Under the pieces are notes generated by a model. That model was not told where the DNA came from, made no database searches, and worked only from the letters and a program-made list of their open reading frames with translations. From Aquariibacter albus (GTDB lineage Bacteria > Pseudomonadota > Gammaproteobacteria > Burkholderiales > Burkholderiaceae_C), in assembly GCF_014145335.1 (NCBI RefSeq), contig NZ_JACIVI010000002.1, forward strand, positions 298,741 to 362,740: DNA of 64,000 bases, in the 5' to 3' direction. Shown here piece by piece: positions 8,074 through 16,763 of this stretch (the first letter of the stretch is position 1; each line of letters opens with the position of its first letter). The position numbers were made by a program, and so were the translations under genes.

Positions 8074-9600
8074 TCAGACAGGGTCGTCGGCCGGGCGTTC
8101 CACCATGCGCTTGACTGCCGGCAGCAGCGCATAGGCCGGAAAGGCCAGCCAGAAGGTCAGGAAGAAGTAGGCCGGGTAGCCCATGGCTTCGGCGCCCAGG
8201 CCGCCGGCCCAGCCCGCCACCGCGCGGCTGAAGGCGAAGACGCTGGAGAGGATGGCGTATTCCGTGGTCGCCCGTGCCCGGCCGGTGATGCCCATCAGGA
8301 AGGCCAGGAAGGCGCCGGTGCCCAGGCCGCCGGTCAGGCTCTCCAGCGCGCTGGCGCTGTAGACCAGGGCCTGCGCCGCCAGATCGGGCGGCAGGGCCGG
8401 CTGGGCGGCGCTGCCGGCCGGCACCAGACTGGCGACCAGGGCGTAGCCCAGGTTCGACAGGGCCTGCCACAGGCCCAGCACCCAGAGCCCGCGGAACAGC
8501 CCGACGCGGTCCACGTACCAGCCGCCGATCAGGCCGCCGGCGATCGACAGGCCCAGGCCCAGGTTCACGCTGACCAGGCCGATCTGCGCACTGCTGAAGC
8601 CGGCATCCACCCAGTAGGGCTTGACCATGAAGCCCATGGCCGCATCGCCGAGCTTGAAGCTGAGGATGAAGAGCAGCACCGCCACCATGCCGGGCCGCGT
8701 CAGCAGGCCGATCCAGGCGCCGAAGGCCGGGCCCTGGGCCAGCGCCGCCGCGTCCGGATGGCGGGCGGCGCGCACCAGCAAGGTGGCGCCGGCCAGCATC
8801 AGACCGACCGGCAGCGCGCCGCGGAACCAGGCACTGCCGGCCACGGCGGTGATCGCATCCCAGCCCATCGCACGGGCCAGCGGGCCGAGCACCGGCCACA
8901 GCAGTCCGGCCAGCACCAGGCCCAGGGCCAGCAGCCAGCGCGGTTGCGCGCGCAGCCGCGCCAGCTCGCGGCGCAGGCCGCCGGTCTGGGGCGGCGGACC
9001 GGTGCGCGCGATCTCGCGCGGCGCGGCCAGGGCCATCAGCGCGTTCAGGCCGAAGACGGCCGCGCCGAGCAGCCAGGCCGCCGTCCAGCCCAGCGTGCCC
9101 GAGACGACCAGCAGGCCGCCGGCCATCAGCATGCCGGCGCGGTAGAAGCCGATCCGCAGGCCGTTGGCCAGGCCGTAGGTCTTGCGGTCGAGCATCTCGA
9201 TGGTGTGGCCATCGGTCGCGATGTCGTTGGTGGCCGACAGCAGCGTGAACAGGCCGATCGCGATCCACACCCCGCCGGCCACGCCGCCGCCAGACTCGGC
9301 CCCGCCGAACAGGCCGAAGCCCAGCAGCACGGCCGCCATGCCGGCATGGGCCGCGGCGATCCAGCGGCGGTGGTGGCGGGTCCAGTCGATCAGCGGCGCC
9401 CAGAGGAACTTGATGGTCCAGGCCAGGCCCAGCAGCGAGAGCAGGCCGATCTCGGCCAGGTTCACGCCCTGCTGGCGGAAGTGGACCGGGAAGAGGTCGT
9501 AGAAGACGCCCAGCGGCAGGCCTTCGCCGAAATAGAGCAGCGCGACCCAGAACAGCTTGCGGCGGTGGGCCGGGCGGGGCACGGCGGCATCGGAAGGCAT
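8074..9600 (-). CDS. AmpG-like MFS permease
   Basis: Twelve-helix major facilitator of the PAT/AmpG family, 508 residues. It begins with LFWVALLYFGEGLPLGVFYD, the AmpG-type first helix. The loop FLWAPLIDWTRHHRRW corresponds to the conserved AmpG loop after helix 2. AmpG imports anhydro-muropeptides for wall recycling and beta-lactamase induction; related permeases carry other cargo, so the substrate is inferred. A TAGAAT hexamer sits 7 nt upstream of ATG 9600. The downstream M48 protease is co-transcribed. Confidence 0.8.
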   Translation of the reverse strand: MPSDAAVPRPAHRRKLFWVALLYFGEGLPLGVFYDLFPVHFRQQGVNLAEIGLLSLLGLAWTIKFLWAPLIDWTRHHRRWIAAAHAGMAAVLLGFGLFGGAESGGGVAGGVWIAIGLFTLLSATNDIATDGHTIEMLDRKTYGLANGLRIGFYRAGMLMAGGLLVVSGTLGWTAAWLLGAAVFGLNALMALAAPREIARTGPPPQTGGLRRELARLRAQPRWLLALGLVLAGLLWPVLGPLARAMGWDAITAVAGSAWFRGALPVGLMLAGATLLVRAARHPDAAALAQGPAFGAWIGLLTRPGMVAVLLFILSFKLGDAAMGFMVKPYWVDAGFSSAQIGLVSVNLGLGLSIAGGLIGGWYVDRVGLFRGLWVLGLWQALSNLGYALVASLVPAGSAAQPALPPDLAAQALVYSASALESLTGGLGTGAFLAFLMGITGRARATTEYAILSSVFAFSRAVAGWAGGLGAEAMGYPAYFFLTFWLAFPAYALLPAVKRMVERPADDPV

Positions 9601-9607
9601 GCGACCG

Positions 9608-9613
9608 ATTCTA
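9608..9613 (-). promoter_or_regulatory. Candidate -10 element giving a leaderless ampG-like mRNA
   Basis: TAGAAT (5 of 6 consensus bases) lies 7 nt before the ATG at 9600. It is embedded in CCTTCCTAGAATCG, a string repeated almost exactly before rsmD with the same 7-nt spacing. No Shine-Dalgarno sequence fits between the two elements. Confidence 0.5.
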
Positions 9614-9686
9614 GGAAGGGCGACACCGATTCCCGGCGCGCCCGCGCCTGAGGCAGGATGCGGCCTCGTTCTCTGGAGACCCTCTG

Positions 9687-10310
9687 ATGAAGCTCTATTA
9701 CGCCCCGGGCGCCTGCTCGCTGGCCCCGCATCTCATCGGCCTCGAGCTGGGCCTTGCGCTGGAACTGATCTACGCCAGCCCGCGCAGCAAGAAGCTCAAG
9801 GACGGCAGCGATTTCCTGGCGATCAACCCCAAGGGCCAGGTGCCGGTGCTCGAGCGCGACGACGGCGAACGCATCACCGAGGTCGCCGTCATCCTGCAGG
9901 TGCTGGCCGATCTTTCGCCGGCCGGCACGCTGCTGGCCCCGCCGGGCACGCTCGCGCGCCTCCGCGCGCTGGAGTGGTTGAACTTCACGGCGACCGAGCT
10001 GCACAAGAGCTACGGCCCCCTGTTCAAGCCCGGGGTCGATCCGGCCACCCAGGCTTTCGCGCGCGCCCAGCTGGCGGGCAAGCTGGCCTGGGTCGACGCC
10101 GAGATCGCCCGCCGCGACGCCGCCGGCCAGCCCTGGCTGCTGCCGCAGGGCTTCACCGTCGCCGATGCCTACCTCTACAACGTGCTGAGCTGGAATCCGA
10201 TGGCCGGCGTCGACGACCAGCCCTTCCCGGCCCTGCGGGCCTACGTGGCCCGGGTGCAGGACCGCCCCGCTGTGCGCGCGGCCCGGCGTGCGGAAGGTCT
10301 CAAGGACTGA
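9687..10310 (+). CDS. Glutathione S-transferase (beta-class-like)
   Basis: Cytosolic thiol transferase of 207 residues. The N-terminal thioredoxin-like domain starts MKLYYAPGACSLAPHL, where the Cys near residue 10 matches the catalytic position of bacterial beta-class enzymes. The glutathione-binding loop follows as NPKGQVPVLE, then the helical C-terminal domain with FTVADAYLYNVLSW (the conserved N-capping S/T-x-x-D motif). An SD-like CTGGAGA lies 9 nt before ATG 9687. It is divergent from the AmpG-like gene with an 86-nt gap. The physiological substrate is unknown. Confidence 0.9.
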   Translation: MKLYYAPGACSLAPHLIGLELGLALELIYASPRSKKLKDGSDFLAINPKGQVPVLERDDGERITEVAVILQVLADLSPAGTLLAPPGTLARLRALEWLNFTATELHKSYGPLFKPGVDPATQAFARAQLAGKLAWVDAEIARRDAAGQPWLLPQGFTVADAYLYNVLSWNPMAGVDDQPFPALRAYVARVQDRPAVRAARRAEGLKD

Positions 10311-10382
10311 GCCCCGGGTGCCGCTGCGGGCGGCCGGGCTCGCGGATACTGGCTTCACACCCTGTCGCGGCCCCTGCAGTTC

Positions 10383-12356
10383 ATGACGAGCGATCTCTCC
10401 CCCGGTCTCTGGATCGGCGCCTTCGGCGCCGGCTTCGGCCTGCTGGCCGGGGTGGGCGCCGGGCTCCTGGGACGGGCGCAGCGGCGCCGGCTCGGGGCGC
10501 TGCAGGCCGCGCAGGCCGAGGAACGGGCCCGGCTCGAGGCCCAGCGGGCCGAGGCCCTGCGCCGGCGCGACGAATTGCAGGCCTACGACGAGGTGCTGGC
10601 CCTGAACCCCCGGGTCGGCCACTTCCTCTGGAGCCTGGGGCCGGACCGGCTGGAGCTCTCGCCGCACTGGACGCCGATGATCGGCGGCGGGGCCGAGGAC
10701 CGACCCGCCTCGATGGACGCGCTGCGTCTGCGCATCCACCCGGCCGACCTCGACGGTTTCGACGAGGCCCTCAATGCCCATCTGCAGCACCGCCAGCCGG
10801 TCTTCGACCGTGAGCTGCGCCTGCAACACGCGCTCGGCCACTGGCACTGGATGCACTGGCAGGGCAAGGCGGTCACCCCGCCCGGGGCCGAGGTGCCCGA
10901 CCGCATCGTCGGCCACTTCTACGACCTGCATGCCCAGAAGCTGGCCGAGGAGACCCTGGCTTCCGACCGCCGACTGTTCGACAGCGGCCCGGTCATCGTG
11001 GCCAGCCTCGACGCGCAGCCGCCCTACCGGCTGCGCTCGGTCTCGGCCTCGGCGGCCGAGGCCCTGGGCCATCCGCGGGGCAGCAAGCTGGTGGGGCGCC
11101 GCCTCGACGAGCTGCTGCTGCCCGAAGACCTGCCGCCGGTGCTCGAGGACCTGGGCGCCGTGCTGGGGCAGCCCGGGGCCAGCTTCCAACGCGAGGTCAG
11201 GCTGCGCCTGGCCGACGGCGGCAGCCACTGGCACAGCCTGCATGCCGTCATCGCCGGCTCCGAGGGCCAGACCGTGCGGGCCTACCTGCTCGACGTGGAG
11301 CGGCTCAAGCAGGCCGAACGCGAGGCGGCCCGCCAGGCGGGCGAGCTGCAGGTCGCCGTCGAGCACCTCACGCTCAGCCAGGGCTATGCCGAGCGGCTGC
11401 GCGAACTCTCCGAGATGATCCAGTTCGCAGCCTCGGAAGCCGAAGCCCACGAGCTGCTCGCGGCCCGCGGGCCGCAGCTGCTGCCCGGCTGGTCGGCCGC
11501 CCTGATGCTCGGCGGCCTGGCCGGTCAGGTCGAGCGCCGCGCGGCCTGGGGCCCGGTGCCGGCCGCGGCCGTGCAGGGCAGCGCCGAATGCTGGGCGCTG
11601 CGCCTGAGCAAGCCGCATGCAGCCCTGCACGGTGCCGGCGCCTGTGCCCATGTCGAGGGCCGACCCGCGCACAGCCTCTGCCTGCCGATTCCCGGTCTGC
11701 AGGGCGGGGCGGGCGTGCTGCAGCTGACGTATGCCGACCCGCTGGACGCCGATCGCCTGCGCCAGGCCGAGGCCCGTGCCGCCGCCCTGGCCGAGACCCT
11801 GCGCCTGTCCTTGTCGAACCTGCAGCTGCGCCTGTCCCTGCAGGAGCAAGCCACCCGCGACTGGATGACCGGCCTCTACAACCGCCGGCATTTCGAGGAA
11901 CTGCTGCCGCGCGAGCTCAACCGCGCGCTGCGCGCGGCCGAGCCCCTGGCGCTGGCCATGCTCGACATCGACCACTTCAAGACCTTCAACGACCGCTTCG
12001 GCCACGAGGCCGGCGACGAGGTGATCCGTTGCGTCGCCCGCCATCTGGCCGACTTCGGCCGGCCCTACGACAGCCGTTGCCGGGTCGGTGGCGAGGAGCT
12101 TTGCATCCTGATGCCGCGCATCGCGGCCGCGGAGGCCCGCAGCCGGCTGGAGGCGCTGCGCGGCCAGATCGCCGCCAGCCCCGTGCATCACGCCGGGCGC
12201 GAGCTGCCGCCGGTCACGGTCTCGATCGGCGTGGCCGAGGCGGCCGACGGCGGCGGCCCGGCCGAGCTGATGCGCCGTGCCGACCTGGCGCTCTACGCGG
12301 CCAAGCGTGGCGGCCGCGACCGCATCGTGGTCTGGACGCCGGAGCACGTCGGCTGA
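10383..12356 (+). CDS. Membrane-anchored PAS-PAS-GGDEF diguanylate cyclase
   Basis: Makes cyclic di-GMP. It has 657 residues. One N-terminal hydrophobic segment (about residues 8-30) is followed by a short coiled region, a PAS_3-like domain (about 70-190), a second PAS (about 200-310), a helical linker, a GAF-like region (about 340-480) and a GGDEF domain to the end. The active-site loop is GGEEL at residues 569-573; the last position is Leu instead of Phe. The I-site RPYD at 560-563 is exactly five residues before it, so product inhibition is expected. Metal-binding and fold motifs (LDIDHFKTFND, VSIGVAEA) are intact. It precedes the Tad pilus locus, a plausible but unproven target of its c-di-GMP. 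Confidence 0.9.
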   Translation: MTSDLSPGLWIGAFGAGFGLLAGVGAGLLGRAQRRRLGALQAAQAEERARLEAQRAEALRRRDELQAYDEVLALNPRVGHFLWSLGPDRLELSPHWTPMIGGGAEDRPASMDALRLRIHPADLDGFDEALNAHLQHRQPVFDRELRLQHALGHWHWMHWQGKAVTPPGAEVPDRIVGHFYDLHAQKLAEETLASDRRLFDSGPVIVASLDAQPPYRLRSVSASAAEALGHPRGSKLVGRRLDELLLPEDLPPVLEDLGAVLGQPGASFQREVRLRLADGGSHWHSLHAVIAGSEGQTVRAYLLDVERLKQAEREAARQAGELQVAVEHLTLSQGYAERLRELSEMIQFAASEAEAHELLAARGPQLLPGWSAALMLGGLAGQVERRAAWGPVPAAAVQGSAECWALRLSKPHAALHGAGACAHVEGRPAHSLCLPIPGLQGGAGVLQLTYADPLDADRLRQAEARAAALAETLRLSLSNLQLRLSLQEQATRDWMTGLYNRRHFEELLPRELNRALRAAEPLALAMLDIDHFKTFNDRFGHEAGDEVIRCVARHLADFGRPYDSRCRVGGEELCILMPRIAAAEARSRLEALRGQIAASPVHHAGRELPPVTVSIGVAEAADGGGPAELMRRADLALYAAKRGGRDRIVVWTPEHVG

Positions 12357-12534
12357 GCCTGGGTTCCGGGCCCCGCGAGTCAGGGGTTTGTCAGCTCGTT
12401 GCGCCCTGTGTGACGCTCGGGTACCTGGGGCTCCGGTATCGTCTCATAAGCAAATTGTTTCAAAGGTGGGCCCGGGCACCGCGGGATCCACCGTCCTCCC
12501 GACCTCACGCCGAGCGTTTTCCGATCCATCCGCC

Positions 12535-12768
12535 ATGAGCTCAGCCCTTCCCAAGCACCGTGGGGTGCCGGTCCGCATCAGTGACGGGCTGTATGCCGAC
12601 GCGAAAGCCCAGGCCCAGCGCGAGTTCCGCACGATCACCGGCCAGCTTGAATACTGGGCTCGCCTCGGCCAGTTCATCTGCGCCCACCCCGAAGTCTCGA
12701 CCGCGGAGGCGCTGCGCCGTCTCGGCCTGTCCTGCGCACCCGCCGGCGACGACCCGACGGCCGGCTGA
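12535..12768 (+). CDS. ParD-like antitoxin-type protein, orphan
   Basis: A 77-residue protein from ATG 12535. The core VRISDGLYADAKAQAQRE followed by ITGQLEYWARLGQ resembles the ParD-like family (ribbon-helix-helix type; Pfam ParD_like as I recall it). Such proteins normally bind DNA and neutralise a partner toxin. No ParE/RelE-type gene lies on either side: the next gene is the Flp pilin 272 nt downstream. It could be an orphan antitoxin or a regulator recruited to the neighbouring locus. The 178 nt upstream contains an AT-rich patch (CATAAGCAAATTGTTTC) unlike its surroundings, possibly its promoter or operator. Confidence 0.6.
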   Translation: MSSALPKHRGVPVRISDGLYADAKAQAQREFRTITGQLEYWARLGQFICAHPEVSTAEALRRLGLSCAPAGDDPTAG

Positions 12769-13040
12769 GGCCCCGCTGCGGGGCGCCGGTGCCCCAGGCG
12801 CGGGAGCGCCTACCCATTCAGCCTGGCGGCGGATTCACGACGTCACAAAGTCCGTCGGTAAGAGCCGCAGAAGGTGTGCAGTTTTTCGCTTTCCGCCCGG
12901 GGTGCAGCCCTTATGCTTTCCTCACAGGTTCGCGCTGGGCAACGGGTTTCATGGACCGCCGAGCCTCCAACGCCGAGGGCATTCCCCCCTCGGTCCTTCG
13001 CTGGGTTTCAGCGGTTCTCTTCTTGTTACGGAGTCACATC
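12769..13040 (+). promoter_or_regulatory. Leader region of the Tad/Flp locus
   Basis: The 272 nt in front of flp contain no ORF that I believe. Two hairpins stand just before the ribosome-binding site: 12973-12979 with 12987-12993 (CCGAGGG/CCCTCGG) and 12999-13003 with 13009-13013 (CGCTG/CAGCG). Upstream, TATGCT near 12910 is a possible weak -10, with no good -35. No sigma54 site is visible. The hairpins could stabilise or attenuate the pilin mRNA. Confidence 0.35.
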
Positions 13041-13205
13041 ATGCAAAACTTCATCAAGCGTTTCATCAAGGACGAATCGGGCGCCACCGCCATTGAGTAC
13101 GCGCTGATCGCCGCGCTGATCGCGGTCGGTCTGGTGGCCTCGCTGGACGGTGTCCGCACCGCGCTCGTCGCCACCTTCACCAGCGTCGTCAACGCGCTCA
13201 CCTGA
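13041..13205 (+). CDS. flp: Flp-type IVb major pilin
   Basis: Structural subunit of the Tad pilus, 54 residues. The short basic leader ends at the prepilin peptidase site in ESGATAIEYALIAALIAVG. Cleavage after Gly leaves ATAIEY, which fits the Flp motif G-x4-E-Y (Glu +5, Tyr +6). A hydrophobic helix and a very short C-terminal tail follow. An SD-like GGAG precedes ATG 13041. This is the only pilin gene in the locus. It needs TadV for processing and TadA/B/C for assembly. Confidence 0.93.
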   Translation: MQNFIKRFIKDESGATAIEYALIAALIAVGLVASLDGVRTALVATFTSVVNALT

Positions 13206-13227
13206 GCGACACGCCCCGGTCCGGGCC

Positions 13228-13674
13228 GTGGTCGAGGCGCTGGCATGCTGGCTCCTGGCCGCGGCCGTCTGGGACGCCGGCTGGCGCCGCCTGCCGAATG
13301 CGCTGATGCTTGTCGGTGCCTTCGCGGCGGCGTTTTCCATCCTGCCCTCGCCGGCCCTTGCCGGATGGGGCGGCCCGCGGGACCCGCTGCAGGCGCTTGC
13401 CTGGGCAGCCGGGGGCCTCGCGGTTTCGTTACCCTTCCATCTGCTCGGCCGCATGGGTGCCGGGGATGTGAAGATGCTGGCCGTGCTCGGCGCCTGGATC
13501 GGGCCGCTGCTGCTCCCGGTCTGGCTGATTGGCACCCTGAGCCAGGGCGTGCATGCCCTGATCCGCGTGCTGCGGCGTGCCCGGCCGCTCCCGGGTCGCG
13601 AGCGACTGCCTTTTGGAACCCATCTCGGCGCGGCCGGCCTGCTGGTGCTGGCGGCTCGGGCCTTGCAAGCATGA
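13228..13674 (+). CDS. tadV: Prepilin peptidase TadV/CpaA
   Basis: Membrane aspartic peptidase (A24 family) that cleaves the Flp leader. From GTG 13228 it has 148 residues. The first catalytic Asp is in VWDAGWRRLPN and the second in GAGDVKMLAVLGAW (the G-x-GD motif). About four or five hydrophobic helices are visible. I chose the GTG because the frame before it overlaps the pilin gene and is not hydrophobic. The stop overlaps the tadE start as ATGA. It lacks the N-terminal methylase domain of PilD, as usual for Tad peptidases. Confidence 0.87.
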   Translation: MVEALACWLLAAAVWDAGWRRLPNALMLVGAFAAAFSILPSPALAGWGGPRDPLQALAWAAGGLAVSLPFHLLGRMGAGDVKMLAVLGAWIGPLLLPVWLIGTLSQGVHALIRVLRRARPLPGRERLPFGTHLGAAGLLVLAARALQA

Positions 13675-14201
13675 CCTCCGAAGTGATGCCTCACCGCCTC
13701 CGCCGTCCCTCGCCCTCCGTCCGTGCCGCGGTGCGCGGTGTGGCGGCGCTGGAGTTTGCGCTGATCCTGCCGCTCTTCCTGACGATCCTGTTTGCCATCA
13801 TCCACTTCGCGGTGCAGTTCGGGGCCCAGCAACTGATGACGCTGGCGGCTTCGGAGGGTGCGCGCGCCGCGCTGCAGTACCAGCCGGCCCCCGACGTGGC
13901 CACGGCACTCGGGCTGCGTCGCAACCGGGCCTGCACGAGCGCGATGGCCCTGGTCGGCACGATCCAGGCCCGCACCGGCAACAGCGTCAGCTGCACGACG
14001 GTGCTGACCGCCTGCGCGCACGATGCCGCACTGCAGTGCCTGCAGGTGCGATTGAGCTATCCCTATCGCAGCCGGCCGCTGATCCCGGCCCTGCCGTACA
14101 TGAACAACCTGTCGCCGGTGACCATGCTGGGCCTGGCCACCGTGCAGCTCAATCCGCTTTCGCTGACCCGCGCGCCGCTGGCGCCGCGGCCGCTCGGCTG
14201 A
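13671..14201 (+). CDS. tadE: TadE-like pseudopilin
   Basis: Minor pilin-like protein of 176 residues. The TadE domain is recognised by RGVAALEFALILPLFLTILF, a Flp-like helix with Glu at +5 of a putative processing site, followed by FAVQFGAQQLMTLAASEGAR. The C-terminal part is extracellular, with four cysteines that could form disulfides. ATG 13671 overlaps the tadV stop; an in-frame ATG at 13686 is an alternative. Many Tad loci have both tadE and tadF; only this one is present. Confidence 0.85.
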   Translation: MTSEVMPHRLRRPSPSVRAAVRGVAALEFALILPLFLTILFAIIHFAVQFGAQQLMTLAASEGARAALQYQPAPDVATALGLRRNRACTSAMALVGTIQARTGNSVSCTTVLTACAHDAALQCLQVRLSYPYRSRPLIPALPYMNNLSPVTMLGLATVQLNPLSLTRAPLAPRPLG

Positions 14202-14240
14202 GCTTGTCGCCTTCTTCTTGCCTCGACCCGGAGTCTCCCC

Positions 14241-15239
14241 ATGAACGGAGTGATCAAGGCGCTTGCCATCGCGCTGATCGTCATCGCGATCGCGCTGGCC
14301 GCCTTTGCCTGGACGCTGTCGCGTCGCGCCGCCACGCCGGGTGTCGACGGCATGGCCGGCGCCAGCGCGCCCGCCGCCCCGACCTTCCCGGTGGTCGTGT
14401 TGACCCAATCGCTGGCCGCAGGGCAGGCGATCACCGCCGCCATGCTGCGCACCGAGCGCATCGGGTTTCCGATGGCCGGCGCGGTCAGCGAGCCCTCGGT
14501 CCTGGTCGGTCGCCGCCTGGCCGTGCCGCTGGCCGCGGGTTCGCCGGTCGTCGAGTCGCAGCTGATGTCCGGCCTGGCACTGAAGGTGGGCGAGGGCGAG
14601 CGCGCGATGGCCTTGCGGGTCGACGAGCAGATCGGCATCGGCCACCGCGTGCGGCCGGGGGATCTGGTGGATGTCTTCGTGACCGTGCGCCGTGACAGCC
14701 AGGAGCTGGTCGACAGCGAGGCCCGGCTGCTGCTGTCCAAGTTGCGCGTGCTGGCCTACGGCAGCGATTCGGTCGATGGGCCCCCGCCGGGCGCGACCGC
14801 GTCCAGCGAGCCGCCGCCGCCGGGCGTGCGGCCCGAGCCCGCGCGCACCGTGGTGCTGGCCGTCCCGGTCGACCAGGTCCCGCAGCTCGTGCTCGGCCAG
14901 CAGAGCGGCCTGCTCTCGCTGGCGCTTCGCCATCCCGACGACCCGACGCTGCCGACGGCCAAGCCGCTGATCGAGCCGGCCCCGGCCCTGGCGCTGGCCC
15001 CGGCCTCGGGCCCGCGCAGCGCCGCCGATCTCGCCCTGGCGGGCCTTTCCCTGTCCGGCCTGGCGGGCGAGCTGCCGATGGATCGCCGTCCCGAGGCCCG
15101 GCGTGGCGCGGCTGTGCCGGCCTTCCCGGCCGCGGCCCTGCCCGGTGCAGCCGGTGCCGCGCCGAAGCGCCGCGCGGCCGGCGACAGCGGCTCGGTCGAG
15201 GTGATCCGCGGCGGCCAGCGCGAGCAGGTGGCCTACTGA
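14241..15239 (+). CDS. cpaB: Flp pilus assembly protein CpaB/RcpC
   Basis: Periplasmic protein anchored by an N-terminal helix (VIKALAIALIVIAIALAAF), 332 residues. A SAF domain follows (TQSLAAGQAITAAML, then GRRLAVPLAAGSPV), and then the RcpC/CpaB domain with RPGDLVDVFVTVRR. It is thought to associate with the secretin. The C-terminal third is low-complexity, Ala/Pro-rich. CCGGAG precedes ATG 14241; the gap to tadE is 39 nt. Confidence 0.9.
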   Translation: MNGVIKALAIALIVIAIALAAFAWTLSRRAATPGVDGMAGASAPAAPTFPVVVLTQSLAAGQAITAAMLRTERIGFPMAGAVSEPSVLVGRRLAVPLAAGSPVVESQLMSGLALKVGEGERAMALRVDEQIGIGHRVRPGDLVDVFVTVRRDSQELVDSEARLLLSKLRVLAYGSDSVDGPPPGATASSEPPPPGVRPEPARTVVLAVPVDQVPQLVLGQQSGLLSLALRHPDDPTLPTAKPLIEPAPALALAPASGPRSAADLALAGLSLSGLAGELPMDRRPEARRGAAVPAFPAAALPGAAGAAPKRRAAGDSGSVEVIRGGQREQVAY

Positions 15240-15300
15240 GCCCCCTGCCGCTCCATCGCCCGATTTCCGCATCCCCGAGACCCTTGCCGAGGACGGCCGC

Positions 15301-16749
15301 ATGACCGCTCACGCTTCCTGTTTCCTGCCCGCCCGCCGCGCCGCCCCCTGGCGTCCGGCCCTGGGCCTGCTGCTCGGCAGCCTGCTGGCCGCGCAGGCCC
15401 TGGCGCAGACGGCCCCGACCCCTGCGCGTCGTCCGGGGGCCATCCGTCCGGCCCCCGAACCGGCCTTGCCCGAGCCGAGCACCCAGAGCCTGCAGCCGGG
15501 TCAGCAGCTGCTGCTGCCAGTCGGCGGCAAGCTGCTGCGGGTGTCGGTCGGACAGGAGACCGTGGCCGACGTGACCCCGCTGCGCGATGCCAAGCGTGGC
15601 GACAGCGTCCTGGTCCGCGCACGCGGCGTCGGCCGCACCGAGGTGCTGATCTGGCGCCAGGGTTCGGCTCAGCCGGTGAGCCACACGATCGAGGTCGCGG
15701 CGCGCCTCGGGGGCCTGGAGCTCAAGCCGGGTGAATCCGGTGCGGCCGTGCTCGAAGGCGGTGCCCCTTCGCTGATCGAGCATGCCCAGGGCCGCAGTGC
15801 GCTGCAGCGGGCGAGCGGTTCGAAGGACGCGCTCATCGATGCCTCGGTCGTGCACGCCACCCCGTCGACCGTGCAGGTCGACGTGAAGGTGGTCGAGTTC
15901 AGCCGCAGCGTGCTGAAGGAAGTCGGCCTGAACCTGTTCAGCAACCGCACCGGCTTCTCCTGGGGCGTGTTCAGCCCCTCCACGCTCGGCACGGTCACCC
16001 CGGGGCCGGCGCTCGGCAATGGCGTGACGAACGGCTCGGCCGCACGGGTCACCTTCACCGGCAGCCGGGCGCCCTTCACCGACGCCTTCAATCTGATCAT
16101 CGGCCGCCGCGGCCTGGTGGCCAATCTGAGCCTGCTGGAGTCGAATGGCCTGGCCCGGGTGCTGGCCGAGCCCAGCCTGACCGCGCTCTCGGGCCAGAGC
16201 GCAAGCTTCCTGGCCGGCGGCGAGATCCCGGTGCCGGTGCCGCAGGGCCTGGGTTCGGTGGCCATCGAGTACAAGTCCTTCGGCATCGGCCTGCAGGTCT
16301 CGCCGACGGTGCTCAGCGACGACCGCATCGTGCTGAAGGTGGCCCCCGAAGCCAGCGACCTGGACTTCGGCAACGGCCTGCAGATCAACGGCGCGCTGGT
16401 GCCGGCCATCATCACCCGCCGGGCGGACACCACGGTGGAGCTGGGCGATGGCGAGAGCTTCGTGATCGGCGGCCTGGTCAACACGACGACCACCTCCAAC
16501 GTCGAGAAGCTGCCCGTCCTGGGGGATCTGCCCATCCTCGGCAGCTTCTTCAAGAACACGCGCTACAGCAAGGACGAGCGCGAGCTGCTCATCATCGTCA
16601 CGCCGCGCCTGGTGCGTCCGATCGCCCGCGGCGCCGACGTGCCGGGCCTGCCGGGCCAGTCCCGCAGCCGCGAGGACGGTGCGGCCTTCCGTCACCACCT
16701 GCTCGGCCCGGCCCTCAGCGGCGAGGTCGTGCCGGGCTTCTCGCGCTGA
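15301..16749 (+). CDS. cpaC: Tad secretin CpaC/RcpA
   Basis: Outer-membrane channel of the Flp pilus, type II/III secretin family, 482 residues. A Sec signal peptide ends near AAQALAQ. An N-terminal pilus/secretin N-domain (about 60-140) and a BON/N1-like segment follow. The secretin core has the conserved end VEKLPVLGDLPILGSFF, then DERELLIIVTPRLVRP. No pilotin or RcpB/CpaD gene is present, which is common in betaproteobacterial Tad loci. 61 nt separate it from cpaB. Confidence 0.93.
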   Translation: MTAHASCFLPARRAAPWRPALGLLLGSLLAAQALAQTAPTPARRPGAIRPAPEPALPEPSTQSLQPGQQLLLPVGGKLLRVSVGQETVADVTPLRDAKRGDSVLVRARGVGRTEVLIWRQGSAQPVSHTIEVAARLGGLELKPGESGAAVLEGGAPSLIEHAQGRSALQRASGSKDALIDASVVHATPSTVQVDVKVVEFSRSVLKEVGLNLFSNRTGFSWGVFSPSTLGTVTPGPALGNGVTNGSAARVTFTGSRAPFTDAFNLIIGRRGLVANLSLLESNGLARVLAEPSLTALSGQSASFLAGGEIPVPVPQGLGSVAIEYKSFGIGLQVSPTVLSDDRIVLKVAPEASDLDFGNGLQINGALVPAIITRRADTTVELGDGESFVIGGLVNTTTTSNVEKLPVLGDLPILGSFFKNTRYSKDERELLIIVTPRLVRPIARGADVPGLPGQSRSREDGAAFRHHLLGPALSGEVVPGFSR

Positions 16750-16763
16750 GCCGCGAACCCGCC

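Noticed and set aside
12357-12534. Possible tRNA or attachment site before the ParD-like gene
   Set aside because: No cloverleaf or direct repeat could be assembled; the AT-rich patch alone is not evidence.
13150-13227. Longer start for the prepilin peptidase inside the pilin gene
   Set aside because: The added residues overlap flp in another frame and are Ser/Pro/Arg-rich, not like the TadV N-terminus.
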